A stretch of DNA of 64,000 nucleotides. Source: Symsagittifera roscoffensis. Lineage: Eukaryota > Xenacoelomorpha > Acoela > Convolutidae. Below, piece after piece: positions 46,593 through 56,908 of this stretch. The notes under the pieces are model-generated. The model ran no database searches. It was not told the DNA's origin and worked only from the letters and a program-made list of their open reading frames with translations. The stretch lies in contig NC_087071.1 of the NCBI RefSeq assembly GCF_963678635.1, positions 1,354,537 through 1,418,536 of the forward strand. The letters run 5' to 3'. Each line of letters begins with the position of its first letter. Position 1 is the first letter of the stretch. The position numbers and the translations under genes are program-made.

Positions 46593-46929
46593 TAAAAGCA
46601 ACTGACAGTATCCTGGCTGGTATTCAATCATATGCCACTTACAGTGAATGTGTGGCTATCATGCCATAGATGGTCTTTCAAGGCACCTTGTACACGCTCC
46701 AAAGGTTTTGACCAGCCGATTTGGCCATAAAACACATTGGGCCAAAAAAATTCCAAACAATGTCAATTTTCAAAATTTTGTTTGAATTGCATAAATTATA
46801 ACGAGAGCGTGCAAAATTTTACATGTTATAAGAGCATATTTTTACTCTCGCGCGAGGGCGCGTGTTTTAAAACTAATGTACACAGACATATGCTAGTAAG
46901 GATATAAATGAAAGCGGAGTAACTCAGAT

Positions 46930-47048
46930 GCCTACGACCATACCATGTTGAATGCACCGGTTCTCGTCCGATCACCGAAGTTAAGCAACATTGGGCCTGG
47001 TTAGTACTTGGATGGGAGACCGCCTGGGAACACCAGGTGTTGTAGGAT
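46930..47048 (+). rRNA. 5S rRNA: 5S ribosomal RNA, copy 32
   Basis: C118A; identical to copy 31. Confidence 0.95.
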
Positions 47049-47775
47049 TTTATTTAAAGCAAAAGTATTTCTTTTACTCATTTACGCTAAGAGTTATTGC
47101 TGTTTAAAGTTCGGTGATGTGAAAAAGTTAAGCCTAATCGAGCGTGGTGCAAAAATTTTCAATGGGTCAAATTTTGGCCAAAACAACAGAAAACTGAAAA
47201 ATTTCTTTTGCAGTATCATATTTGTGTACAATCAGCTGCTGATAGGCCAAAAATAATGGAGATAACTTTTGGGGTCTTTGAGTTATAGCCTTTTGAATTT
47301 CGGTGATGTCAAAAAGTTAAGCCCAATCGAGCCTGGTGAATTGCGCGAACGGCCATAACTTGCTCAAAAATTTTAAAAATTCCAAATTTTATTAATTGGA
47401 TCATAAGATCATAGTCAAATCTTGAGGGACTGAGAAAATGAAACGATTTCGTCGGTCCAACACAAAGTTATAAGCTTTTGAAATCTCGGTGATGCCAAAA
47501 AATTAAGCCTAATCGAGCGTGGTGCAAAAAATGAAATTCTCAAAATTTTTGGTTTTTTTTTTCGTTCAAAGTTCATTTTTTCATCTGGTTTCATATTATT
47601 CAGCTCAGGACAATTCCAACGAGCCCAAAACGACGTTTGTAGCTTAAGTGTACGTGGAGTAATCATCAGTTGAAAATTTGGGGGGACACGAGTTTTGGAT
47701 ATTTTGGACGAAAATTGGCCTAAAATCTAACTTTTAAGTTAGTGCAATTTTTTTCTTGCATTTTTAAAGAGAATT

Positions 47776-47871
47776 GGGCTGCCCTCCGCTGTCGCAGAGT
47801 GCATTCAAAGAAAACTTATCAAATAGATTTGAGTACTTACCTACTTAATAAGTTTATCACAACATTTAGGC
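47776..47871 (-). ncRNA. Putative SL RNA gene, copy 32
   Basis: As copy 30, with one change in the first hairpin (ACTCAAATC). Confidence 0.54.
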
Positions 47872-48208
47872 TAAAAGCAACTGACAGTATCCTGGCTGGT
47901 ATTCAATCATATGCCACTTACAGTGAATGTGCGGCTATCATGCCATAGATGGTCTTTCAAGGCACCTTGTACACGCTCCAAAGGTTTTGACCAGCCGATT
48001 TGGCCATAAAACACATTGGGCCAAAAAAGTTCCAAACAATGTCAATTTTCAAAATTTTGTTTGAATTGCATAAATTATAACGAGAGCGTGCAAAATTTTA
48101 CATGTTATAAGAGCATATTTTTACTCTCGCGCGAGGGCGCGTGTTTTAAAACTAATGTACACAGACATATGCTAGTAAGGATATAAATGAAAGCGGAGTA
48201 ACTCAGAT

Positions 48209-48327
48209 GCCTACGACCATACCATGTTGAATGCACCGGTTCCCGTCCGACCACCGAAGTTAAGCAACATTGGGCCTGGTTAGTACTTGGATGGGAGACC
48301 GCCTGGGAACACCAGGTGTTGTAGGAT
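48209..48327 (+). rRNA. 5S rRNA: 5S ribosomal RNA, copy 33
   Basis: C118A plus T35C and T43C; last 5S before the gap. Confidence 0.94.
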
Positions 48328-49047
48328 TTTATTTAAAGCAAAAGTATTTCTTTTACTTTTATACGCTAAGAGTTATTGCTGTTTAAAGTTCGGTGATGTG
48401 AAAAAGTTAAGCCTAATCGAGCGTGGTGCAAAAATTTTCAATGGGTCAAATTTTGGCCAAAACAACAGAAAACTGAAAAATTTCTTTTGCAGTATCATAT
48501 TTGTGTACAATCAGCTGCTGATAGGCCAAAAATAATGGAGATAACTTTTGGGGTCTTTGAGTTATAGCCTTTTGAATTTCGGTGATGTCAAAAAGTTAAG
48601 CCCAATCGAGCCTGGTGAATTGCGCGAACGGCCATAACTTGCCCAAAAATTTTAAAAATTCCAAATTTTATTAATTGGATCATAACATCATAGTCAAATC
48701 TTGGGGGACTGAGAAAATGAAACGATTTCGTCGGTCCAACACAAAGTTATAAGCTTTTGAAATCTCGGTGATGCCAAAAAGTTAAGCCTAATCCAGCGTG
48801 GTGCAAAAAATGAAATTTTCAAAAATTTTTTTTCGTTCAAAGTTCATTTTTTTCATCTTGTTTCATAAATTTCAGATCAGGAAAATTCCAACGACCTCAA
48901 AATGACGTTTGTAGCTTAAGTGTACGTGGAGTAATCATCAGTTGAAAATTTGGGGGGACCCGAATTTCGGCCATTTTGGACGAAAACTGGCCTAAAATCT
49001 AACTTTTAAGTTAGTGCAATTTTTTTCTTGCATTTTTAAAGAGAATT

Positions 49048-49141
49048 GGGCTGCCCTCCGCTGTCGCTGAGTGTATTCAAAAAAATTTATCAAATAGATT
49101 TGAATACTTACCTATTTAATAAATTTATCACAACAATTAGG
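49048..49141 (-). ncRNA. Putative SL RNA gene, copy 33 (cut by gap)
   Basis: The U-run here is AAATTTTTTTGAA, the closest match to a canonical Sm site. One mismatch in the second hairpin (CTCAGC arm). The 5' end of the exon is lost in the N run. Confidence 0.5.
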
Positions 49142-49341
49142 NNNNNNNNNNNNNNNNNNNNNNNNNNNNNNNNNNNNNNNNNNNNNNNNNNNNNNNNNNN
49201 NNNNNNNNNNNNNNNNNNNNNNNNNNNNNNNNNNNNNNNNNNNNNNNNNNNNNNNNNNNNNNNNNNNNNNNNNNNNNNNNNNNNNNNNNNNNNNNNNNNN
49301 NNNNNNNNNNNNNNNNNNNNNNNNNNNNNNNNNNNNNNNNN
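49142..49341. other. Assembly gap (200 N)
   Basis: Exactly 200 N. The left edge stops inside an SL exon and the right edge starts in subrepeat 1 after a 5S gene. With 1278-bp units on both sides about 565 bp should lie here, including one 5S gene. Confidence 0.95.
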
Positions 49342-49966
49342 CAAAAATTTTCAATGGGTCAAATTTTGGTCAAAACAACAGAAAACCGAAAAATTTCTTT
49401 TGCAGTATCAATTTTGTGTACAATCAGCTGCTGATAGGCCAAAAATATTGGAGATAACTTTTGGGGTCTTTGAGTTATAGCCTTTTGAATTTCGGTGATG
49501 TCAAAAAGTTAAGCCCAATCGAGCCTGGTGAATTGCGCGAACGGCCATAACTTGCCCAAAAATTTTAAAATTTTCAAATTTTATTATTTGGATCATAAGA
49601 TCATGGTCAAATCTTGGGGGACTGAGAAAATGAACCAATTTCGTCGGTCCAACACAAAGTTATAAGCTTTTGAAATCTCGGTGATGCCAAAAAGTTAAGC
49701 CTAATCGAGCGTGGTGCAAAAAATGAAATTTTCAAAATTTTTGGTTTTTTTCGTTGAAACATCATTTTTTTCATCTTGTTTCATAAATTACAGCTCAGGA
49801 CGATTCCAACGAGCCCAAAACGACGTTTGTAGCTTAAGTGTACGTGGAGTAATCATCAGTTGAAAATTTGGGGGGACCCGAATTTCGGCCATTTTGGACT
49901 AAAATTGGCCTAAAAGCTAACTTTTAAGTTAGTGCATTTTTTTTTCTTGCATTTTTTAAGAGAATT
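49342..49966. repeat. Spacer after the gap
   Basis: Subrepeat 1 (partial), 2 and 3 in the form of the right-hand block; no gene seen. Confidence 0.85.
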
Positions 49967-50062
49967 GGGCTGCCCTCCGCTGTCGCAGAGTGCATTCAAA
50001 GAAAACTTATCAAATAGATTTGAATACTTACCTATTTAATAAGTTTATCACAACAATTAGGC
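49967..50062 (-). ncRNA. Putative SL RNA gene, copy 34 (representative)
   Basis: Consensus copy. On the - strand the exon ends AAACTTATTAAATAG at 50032 and the donor GTAAGT occupies 50031-50026. ACTTAT/GTAAGT can form six pairs around the splice site. Hairpin TCAAA-TCTA-TTTGA, U-run AAGTTTTCTTTGA and hairpin CTCTGC-GACA-GCGGAG follow. The next 5S starts 338 bp to the right on the other strand, so both genes would share one divergent promoter region. Confidence 0.58.
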
Positions 50063-50117
50063 TAAAAGCAACTGACAGTATCCTGGCTGGTATTCATTCA
50101 TATGCCACTTACAGTGA
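50061..50117 (-). promoter_or_regulatory. Candidate SL promoter elements
   Basis: Two conserved stretches upstream of the SL exon on the - strand. ACTGTCAGTTGCTTTTAGC resembles the insect snRNA PSEA 3' half (…CTGxTTTTAGC). TCACTGTAAGTGGCATATGA, about 36-55 bp before the assumed start, resembles the vertebrate PSE pattern. They cannot both be placed correctly for one start site, so the assignment is open. Confidence 0.3.
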
Positions 50118-50316
50118 ATGTGCGGCTATCATGCCATAAATGGTCATTCAAGGCACCTTGTACACGCTCCATAGGTTTTGACCAGCCGATTTGGCCATTT
50201 AACACATTGGGCCAAAAAAATTCCAAACAATGTCAATTTTCAAAATTTTGTTTGAAATGCATAAATTATAACGTGAGCGTGCAAAATTTTACATGGTATA
50301 AGAGCATATTTTTACT

Positions 50317-50326
50317 CTCGCGCGAG
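50317..50326. promoter_or_regulatory. Palindrome CTCGCGCGAG
   Basis: A perfect 10-bp palindrome with four CpG-type bases in an AT-rich surrounding, 83-74 bp before the 5S start. It is kept in most units; variants (CTCACGCGAG, CTGACGCGAG) occur singly. Possibly a factor site. Confidence 0.4.
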
Positions 50327-50372
50327 GGCGAGTGTTTTAAAACTAATGTACATAGACATATGCTAGTAAGGA

Positions 50373-50378
50373 TATAAA
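50373..50378 (+). promoter_or_regulatory. TATA-like box of 5S gene (representative)
   Basis: TATAAA at -27 to -22 in nearly all units, within GGATATAAATGAAAGCGG. Upstream TATA-like elements near -25 are known to support 5S transcription in insects and fungi. Missing or altered before the copies at 712, 1986, 3260, 27811 and 29051. Confidence 0.55.
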
Positions 50379-50399
50379 TGAAAGCGGAGTAACTCAAAT

Positions 50400-50518
50400 G
50401 CCTACGACCTTACCATGTTGAATGCACCGGTTCTCGTCCGATCACCGAAGTTAAGCAACATTGGGCCTGGTTAGTACTTGGATGGGAGACCGCCTGGGAA
50501 CACCAGGTGTTGTAGGCT
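50400..50518 (+). rRNA. 5S rRNA: 5S ribosomal RNA, copy 34
   Basis: First of the homogeneous block. A11T in the loop region after helix I is its only change, and it is shared by the next nine copies. Internal control region intact. Confidence 0.96.
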
Positions 50519-50521
50519 TTT
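50518..50521 (+). terminator. Pol III terminator (representative)
   Basis: TTTT directly after GTAGGC, followed by ATTT; present in almost all full copies. Confidence 0.75.
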
Positions 50522-51244
50522 ATTTAAAGCAAAAGTATCTCTTTTACTTTTATACGCTAAGAGTTATTGCTGTTTAAAGTTCGGTGATGTCAAAAAGTTA
50601 AGCCTAATCGAGCGTGGTGCAAAAATTTTCAATGGGTCAAATTTTGGTCAAAACAACAGAAAACCGAAAATTTTTTTTTGCAGAATCAATTTTGTGTACA
50701 ATCAGCTGCTGATAGGCCAAAAATATTGGAGATAACTTTTGGGGTCTTTGAGTTATAGCCTTTTGAATTTCGGTGATGTCAAAAAGTTAAGCCCAATCGA
50801 GCCTGGTGAATTGCGCGAACGGCCATAACTTGCCCAAAAATTTTAAAATTTTCAAATTTTATTATTTGGATCATAAGATCATGGTCAAATCTTGGGGGAC
50901 TGAGAAAATGAACCAATTTCGTCGGTCCAACACAAAGTTATAAGCTTTTGAAATCTCGGTGATGCCAAAAAGTTAAGCCTAATCGAGCGTGGTGCAAAAA
51001 ATGAAATTTTCAAAATTTTTGGTTTTTTTCGTTGAAACATCATTTTTTTCATCTTGTTTCATAAATTACAGCTCAGGACGATTCCAACGAGCCCAAAACG
51101 ACGTTTGTAGCTTAAGTGTACGTGGAGTAATCATCAGTTGAAAATTTGGGGGGACCCGAATTTCGGCCATTTTGGACGAAAATTGGCCTAAAAGCTAACT
51201 TTTAAGTTAGTGCAATTTTTTTTCTTGCATTTTTTAAGAGAATT
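50519..51244. repeat. Standard 5S-SL spacer with three subrepeats (representative)
   Basis: CGGTGATG cores begin at 50582, 50771 and 50957 (intervals 189 and 186 bp). Each core is followed by CAAAAAGTTAAGCC(T/C)AATCGAGC. Each interval ends in a related TTATA(G/A)..TTTTGAA(T/A) stretch. The cores resemble 5S bases 41-73 around the A box. No gene seen. Confidence 0.85.
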
Positions 51245-51340
51245 GGGCTGCCCTCCGCTGTCGCGGAGTGCATTCAAAGAAAACTTATCAAATAGATTTG
51301 AATACTTACCTATTTAATAAGTTTATCACAACAATTAGGC
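51245..51340 (-). ncRNA. Putative SL RNA gene, copy 35
   Basis: Second hairpin CTCCGC/GCGGAG, fully Watson-Crick (the U·G pair replaced by C-G). Confidence 0.58.
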
Positions 51341-51677
51341 TAAAAGCAACTGACAGTATCCTGGCTGGTATTCATTCATATGCCACTTACAGTGAATGTG
51401 CGGCTATCATGCCATAAATGGTCATTCAAGGCACCTTGTACACGCTCCATAGGTTTTGACCAGCCGATTTGGCCATTTAACACATTGGGCCAAAAAAATT
51501 CCAAACAATGTCAATTTTCAAAATTTTGTTTGAAATGCATAAATTATAACGTGAGCGTGCAAAATTTTACATGGTATAAGAGCATATTTTTACTCTCGCG
51601 CGAGGGCGAGTGTTTTAAAACTAATGTACATAGACATATGCTAGTAAGGATATAAATGAAAGCGGAGTAACTCAAAT

Positions 51678-51796
51678 GCCTACGACCTTACCATGTTGAA
51701 TGCACCGGTTCTCGTCCGATCACCGAAGTTAAGCAACATTGGGCCTGGTTAGTACTTGGATGGGAGACCGCCTGGGAACACCAGGTGTTGTAGGCT
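51678..51796 (+). rRNA. 5S rRNA: 5S ribosomal RNA, copy 35
   Basis: A11T form. Its spacer carries the TTTGTTGAAAC/GAGTCCAAAAC variant, repeated four units later. Confidence 0.96.
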
Positions 51797-52522
51797 TTTA
51801 TTTAAAGCAAAAGTATCTCTTTTACTTTTATACGCTAAGAGTTATTGCTGTTTAAAGTTCGGTGATGTCAAAAAGTTAAGCCTAATCGAGCGTGGTGCAA
51901 AAATTTTCAATGGGTCAAATTTTGGTCAAAACAACAGAAAACCGAAAATTTTTTTTTGCAGAATCAATTTTGTGTACAATCAGCTGCTGATAGGCCAAAA
52001 ATATTGGAGATAACTTTTGGGGTCTTTGAGTTATAGCCTTTTGAATTTCGGTGATGTCAAAAAGTTAAGCCCAATCGAGCCTGGTGAATTGCGCGAACGG
52101 CCATAACTTGCCCAAAAATTTTAAAATTTTCAAATTTTATTATTTGGATCATAAGATCATGGTCAAATCTTGGGGGACTGAGAAAATGAACCAATTTCGT
52201 CGGTCCAACACAAAGTTATAAGCTTTTGAAATCTCGGTGATGCCAAAAAGTTAAGCCTAATCGAGCGTGGTGCAAAAAATGAAATTTTCAAAATTTTTGG
52301 TTTTTTTTGTTGAAACATCATTTTTTTCATCTTGTTTCATAAATTACAGCTCAGGACGATTCCAACGAGTCCAAAACGACGTTTGTAGCTTAAGTGTACG
52401 TGGAGTAATCATCAGTTGAAAATTTGGGGGGACCCGAATTTCGGCCATTTTGGACGAAAATTGGCCTAAAAGCTAACTTTTAAGTTAGTGCAATTTTTTT
52501 TCTTGCATTTTTTAAGAGAATT

Positions 52523-52618
52523 GGGCTGCCCTCCGCTGTCGCAGAGTGCATTCAAAGAAAACTTATCAAATAGATTTGAATACTTACCTATTTAATAAGT
52601 TTATCACAACAATTAGGC
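52523..52618 (-). ncRNA. Putative SL RNA gene, copy 36
   Basis: Wobble form CTCTGC/GCGGAG, unlike its neighbours. Confidence 0.58.
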
Positions 52619-52955
52619 TAAAAGCAACTGACAGTATCCTGGCTGGTATTCATTCATATGCCACTTACAGTGAATGTGCGGCTATCATGCCATAAATGGT
52701 CATTCAAGGCACCTTGTACACGCTCCATAGGTTTTGACCAGCCGATTTGGCCATTTAACACATTGGGCCAAAAAAATTCCAAACAATGTCAATTTTCAAA
52801 ATTTTGTTTGAAATGCATAAATTATAACGTGAGCGTGCAAAATTTTACATGGTATAAGAGCATATTTTTACTCTCGCGCGAGGGCGAGTGTTTTAAAACT
52901 AATGTACATAGACATATGCTAGTAAGGATATAAATGAAAGCGGAGTAACTCAAAT

Positions 52956-53074
52956 GCCTACGACCTTACCATGTTGAATGCACCGGTTCTCGTCCGATCA
53001 CCGAAGTTAAGCAACATTGGGCCTGGTTAGTACTTGGATGGGAGACCGCCTGGGAACACCAGGTGTTGTAGGCT
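52956..53074 (+). rRNA. 5S rRNA: 5S ribosomal RNA, copy 36
   Basis: A11T form, otherwise consensus. Confidence 0.96.
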
Positions 53075-53800
53075 TTTATTTAAAGCAAAAGTATCTCTTT
53101 TACTTTTATACGCTAAGAGTTATTGCTGTTTAAAGTTCGGTGATGTCAAAAAGTTAAGCCTAATCGAGCGTGGTGCAAAAATTTTCAATGGGTCAAATTT
53201 TGGTCAAAACAACAGAAAACCGAAAATTTTTTTTTGCAGAATCAATTTTGTGTACAATCAGCTGCTGATAGGCCAAAAATATTGGAGATAACTTTTGGGG
53301 TCTTTGAGTTATAGCCTTTTGAATTTCGGTGATGTCAAAAAGTTAAGCCCAATCGAGCCTGGTGAATTGCGCGAACGGCCATAACTTGCCCAAAAATTTT
53401 AAAATTTTCAAATTTTATTATTTGGATCATAAGATCATGGTCAAATCTTGGGGGACTGAGAAAATGAACCAATTTCGTCGGTCCAACACAAAGTTATAAG
53501 CTTTTGAAATCTCGGTGATGCCAAAAAGTTAAGCCTAATCGAGCGTGGTGCAAAAAATGAAATTTTCAAAATTTTTGGTTTTTTTCGTTGAAACATCATT
53601 TTTTTCATCTTGTTTCATAAATTACAGCTCAGGACGATTCCAACGAGCCCAAAACGACGTTTGTAGCTTAAGTGTACGTGGAGTAATCATCAGTTGAAAA
53701 TTTGGGGGGACCCGAATTTCGGCCATTTTGGACGAAAATTGGCCTAAAAGCTAACTTTTAAGTTAGTGCAATTTTTTTTCTTGCATTTTTTAAGAGAATT

Positions 53801-53896
53801 GGGCTGCCCTCCGCTGTCGCGGAGTGCATTCAAAGAAAACTTATCAAATAGATTTGAATACTTACCTATTTAATAAGTTTATCACAACAATTAGGC
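53801..53896 (-). ncRNA. Putative SL RNA gene, copy 37
   Basis: Watson-Crick CTCCGC/GCGGAG hairpin. Confidence 0.58.
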
Positions 53897-54233
53897 TAAA
53901 AGCAACTGACAGTATCCTGGCTGGTATTCATTCATATGCCACTTACAGTGAATGTGCGGCTATCATGCCATAAATGGTCATTCAAGGCACCTTGTACACG
54001 CTCCATAGGTTTTGACCAGCCGATTTGGCCATTTAACACATTGGGCCAAAAAAATTCCAAACAATGTCAATTTTCAAAATTTTGTTTGAAATGCATAAAT
54101 TATAACGTGAGCGTGCAAAATTTTACATGGTATAAGAGCATATTTTTACTCTCGCGCGAGGGCGAGTGTTTTAAAACTAATGTACATAGACATATGCTAG
54201 TAAGGATATAAATGAAAGCGGAGTAACTCAAAT

Positions 54234-54352
54234 GCCTACGACCTTACCATGTTGAATGCACCGGTTCTCGTCCGATCACCGAAGTTAAGCAACATTGGGC
54301 CTGGTTAGTACTTGGATGGGAGACCGCCTGGGAACACCAGGTGTTGTAGGCT
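54234..54352 (+). rRNA. 5S rRNA: 5S ribosomal RNA, copy 37
   Basis: A11T form. Confidence 0.96.
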
Positions 54353-55078
54353 TTTATTTAAAGCAAAAGTATCTCTTTTACTTTTATACGCTAAGAGTTA
54401 TTGCTGTTTAAAGTTCGGTGATGTCAAAAAGTTAAGCCTAATCGAGCGTGGTGCAAAAATTTTCAATGGGTCAAATTTTGGTCAAAACAACAGAAAACCG
54501 AAAATTTTTTTTTGCAGAATCAATTTTGTGTACAATCAGCTGCTGATAGGCCAAAAATATTGGAGATAACTTTTGGGGTCTTTGAGTTATAGCCTTTTGA
54601 ATTTCGGTGATGTCAAAAAGTTAAGCCCAATCGAGCCTGGTGAATTGCGCGAACGGCCATAACTTGCCCAAAAATTTTAAAATTTTCAAATTTTATTATT
54701 TGGATCATAAGATCATGGTCAAATCTTGGGGGACTGAGAAAATGAACCAATTTCGTCGGTCCAACACAAAGTTATAAGCTTTTGAAATCTCGGTGATGCC
54801 AAAAAGTTAAGCCTAATCGAGCGTGGTGCAAAAAATGAAATTTTCAAAATTTTTGGTTTTTTTCGTTGAAACATCATTTTTTTCATCTTGTTTCATAAAT
54901 TACAGCTCAGGACGATTCCAACGAGCCCAAAACGACGTTTGTAGCTTAAGTGTACGTGGAGTAATCATCAGTTGAAAATTTGGGGGGACCCGAATTTCGG
55001 CCATTTTGGACGAAAATTGGCCTAAAAGCTAACTTTTAAGTTAGTGCAATTTTTTTTCTTGCATTTTTTAAGAGAATT

Positions 55079-55174
55079 GGGCTGCCCTCCGCTGTCGCGG
55101 AGTGCATTCAAAGAAAACTTATCAAATAGATTTGAATACTTACCTATTTAATAAGTTTATCACAACAATTAGGC
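55079..55174 (-). ncRNA. Putative SL RNA gene, copy 38
   Basis: Watson-Crick second hairpin. Confidence 0.58.
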
Positions 55175-55511
55175 TAAAAGCAACTGACAGTATCCTGGCT
55201 GGTATTCATTCATATGCCACTTACAGTGAATGTGCGGCTATCATGCCATAAATGGTCATTCAAGGCACCTTGTACACGCTCCATAGGTTTTGACCAGCCG
55301 ATTTGGCCATTTAACACATTGGGCCAAAAAAATTCCAAACAATGTCAATTTTCAAAATTTTGTTTGAAATGCATAAATTATAACGTGAGCGTGCAAAATT
55401 TTACATGGTATAAGAGCATATTTTTACTCTCGCGCGAGGGCGAGTGTTTTAAAACTAATGTACATAGACATATGCTAGTAAGGATATAAATGAAAGCGGA
55501 GTAACTCAAAT

Positions 55512-55630
55512 GCCTACGACCTTACCATGTTGAATGCACCGGTTCTCGTCCGATCACCGAAGTTAAGCAACATTGGGCCTGGTTAGTACTTGGATGGGAG
55601 ACCGCCTGGGAACACCAGGTGTTGTAGGCT
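55512..55630 (+). rRNA. 5S rRNA: 5S ribosomal RNA, copy 38
   Basis: A11T form. Confidence 0.96.
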
Positions 55631-56356
55631 TTTATTTAAAGCAAAAGTATCTCTTTTACTTTTATACGCTAAGAGTTATTGCTGTTTAAAGTTCGGTGAT
55701 GTCAAAAAGTTAAGCCTAATCGAGCGTGGTGCAAAAATTTTCAATGGGTCAAATTTTGGTCAAAACAACAGAAAACCGAAAATTTTTTTTTGCAGAATCA
55801 ATTTTGTGTACAATCAGCTGCTGATAGGCCAAAAATATTGGAGATAACTTTTGGGGTCTTTGAGTTATAGCCTTTTGAATTTCGGTGATGTCAAAAAGTT
55901 AAGCCCAATCGAGCCTGGTGAATTGCGCGAACGGCCATAACTTGCCCAAAAATTTTAAAATTTTCAAATTTTATTATTTGGATCATAAGATCATGGTCAA
56001 ATCTTGGGGGACTGAGAAAATGAACCAATTTCGTCGGTCCAACACAAAGTTATAAGCTTTTGAAATCTCGGTGATGCCAAAAAGTTAAGCCTAATCGAGC
56101 GTGGTGCAAAAAATGAAATTTTCAAAATTTTTGGTTTTTTTCGTTGAAACATCATTTTTTTCATCTTGTTTCATAAATTACAGCTCAGGACGATTCCAAC
56201 GAGCCCAAAACGACGTTTGTAGCTTAAGTGTACGTGGAGTAATCATCAGTTGAAAATTTGGGGGGACCCGAATTTCGGCCATTTTGGACGAAAATTGGCC
56301 TAAAAGCTAACTTTTAAGTTAGTGCAATTTTTTTTCTTGCATTTTTTAAGAGAATT

Positions 56357-56452
56357 GGGCTGCCCTCCGCTGTCGCGGAGTGCATTCAAAGAAAACTTAT
56401 CAAATAGATTTGAATACTTACCTATTTAATAAGTTTATCACAACAATTAGGC
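56357..56452 (-). ncRNA. Putative SL RNA gene, copy 39
   Basis: Watson-Crick second hairpin. Confidence 0.58.
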
Positions 56453-56789
56453 TAAAAGCAACTGACAGTATCCTGGCTGGTATTCATTCATATGCCACTT
56501 ACAGTGAATGTGCGGCTATCATGCCATAAATGGTCATTCAAGGCACCTTGTACACGCTCCATAGGTTTTGACCAGCCGATTTGGCCATTTAACACATTGG
56601 GCCAAAAAAATTCCAAACAATGTCAATTTTCAAAATTTTGTTTGAAATGCATAAATTATAACGTGAGCGTGCAAAATTTTACATGGTATAAGAGCATATT
56701 TTTACTCTCGCGCGAGGGCGAGTGTTTTAAAACTAATGTACATAGACATATGCTAGTAAGGATATAAATGAAAGCGGAGTAACTCAAAT

Positions 56790-56908
56790 GCCTACGACCT
56801 TACCATGTTGAATGCACCGGTTCTCGTCCGATCACCGAAGTTAAGCAACATTGGGCCTGGTTAGTACTTGGATGGGAGACCGCCTGGGAACACCAGGTGT
56901 TGTAGGCT
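56790..56908 (+). rRNA. 5S rRNA: 5S ribosomal RNA, copy 39
   Basis: A11T form; its spacer carries the same private variants as the unit at 51678. Confidence 0.96.

Larger units (their letters stand above)
50063..50399. promoter_or_regulatory. Divergent SL/5S intergenic region (representative)
   Basis: About 337 bp, conserved in nearly all units including the short ones, unlike the subrepeat spacer. It holds the GGTTTTGACCAGC block, the AAATGCATAAATTATAACG block, the palindrome CTCGCGCGAG and the TATA-like box. Reading frames that cross it are incidental. Confidence 0.6.

Noticed and set aside
49108-49354. Reading frames across the N run
   Set aside because: They consist of unknown residues from the assembly gap.
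50026-50062. U1 snRNA gene on the + strand, because ATACTTACCT matches the U1 5' end
   Set aside because: The bases after ATACTTACCT do not resemble U1 stem I or later parts, and no U1-like Sm site follows. The match is simply the complement of a splice donor.
50102-50377. Recurrent 60-91 codon frame on the + strand (starts MPLTVNV...)
   Set aside because: It covers the SL promoter region and the palindrome. There are no protein-like features, the start lies in a conserved non-coding block, and its length changes with single base changes.
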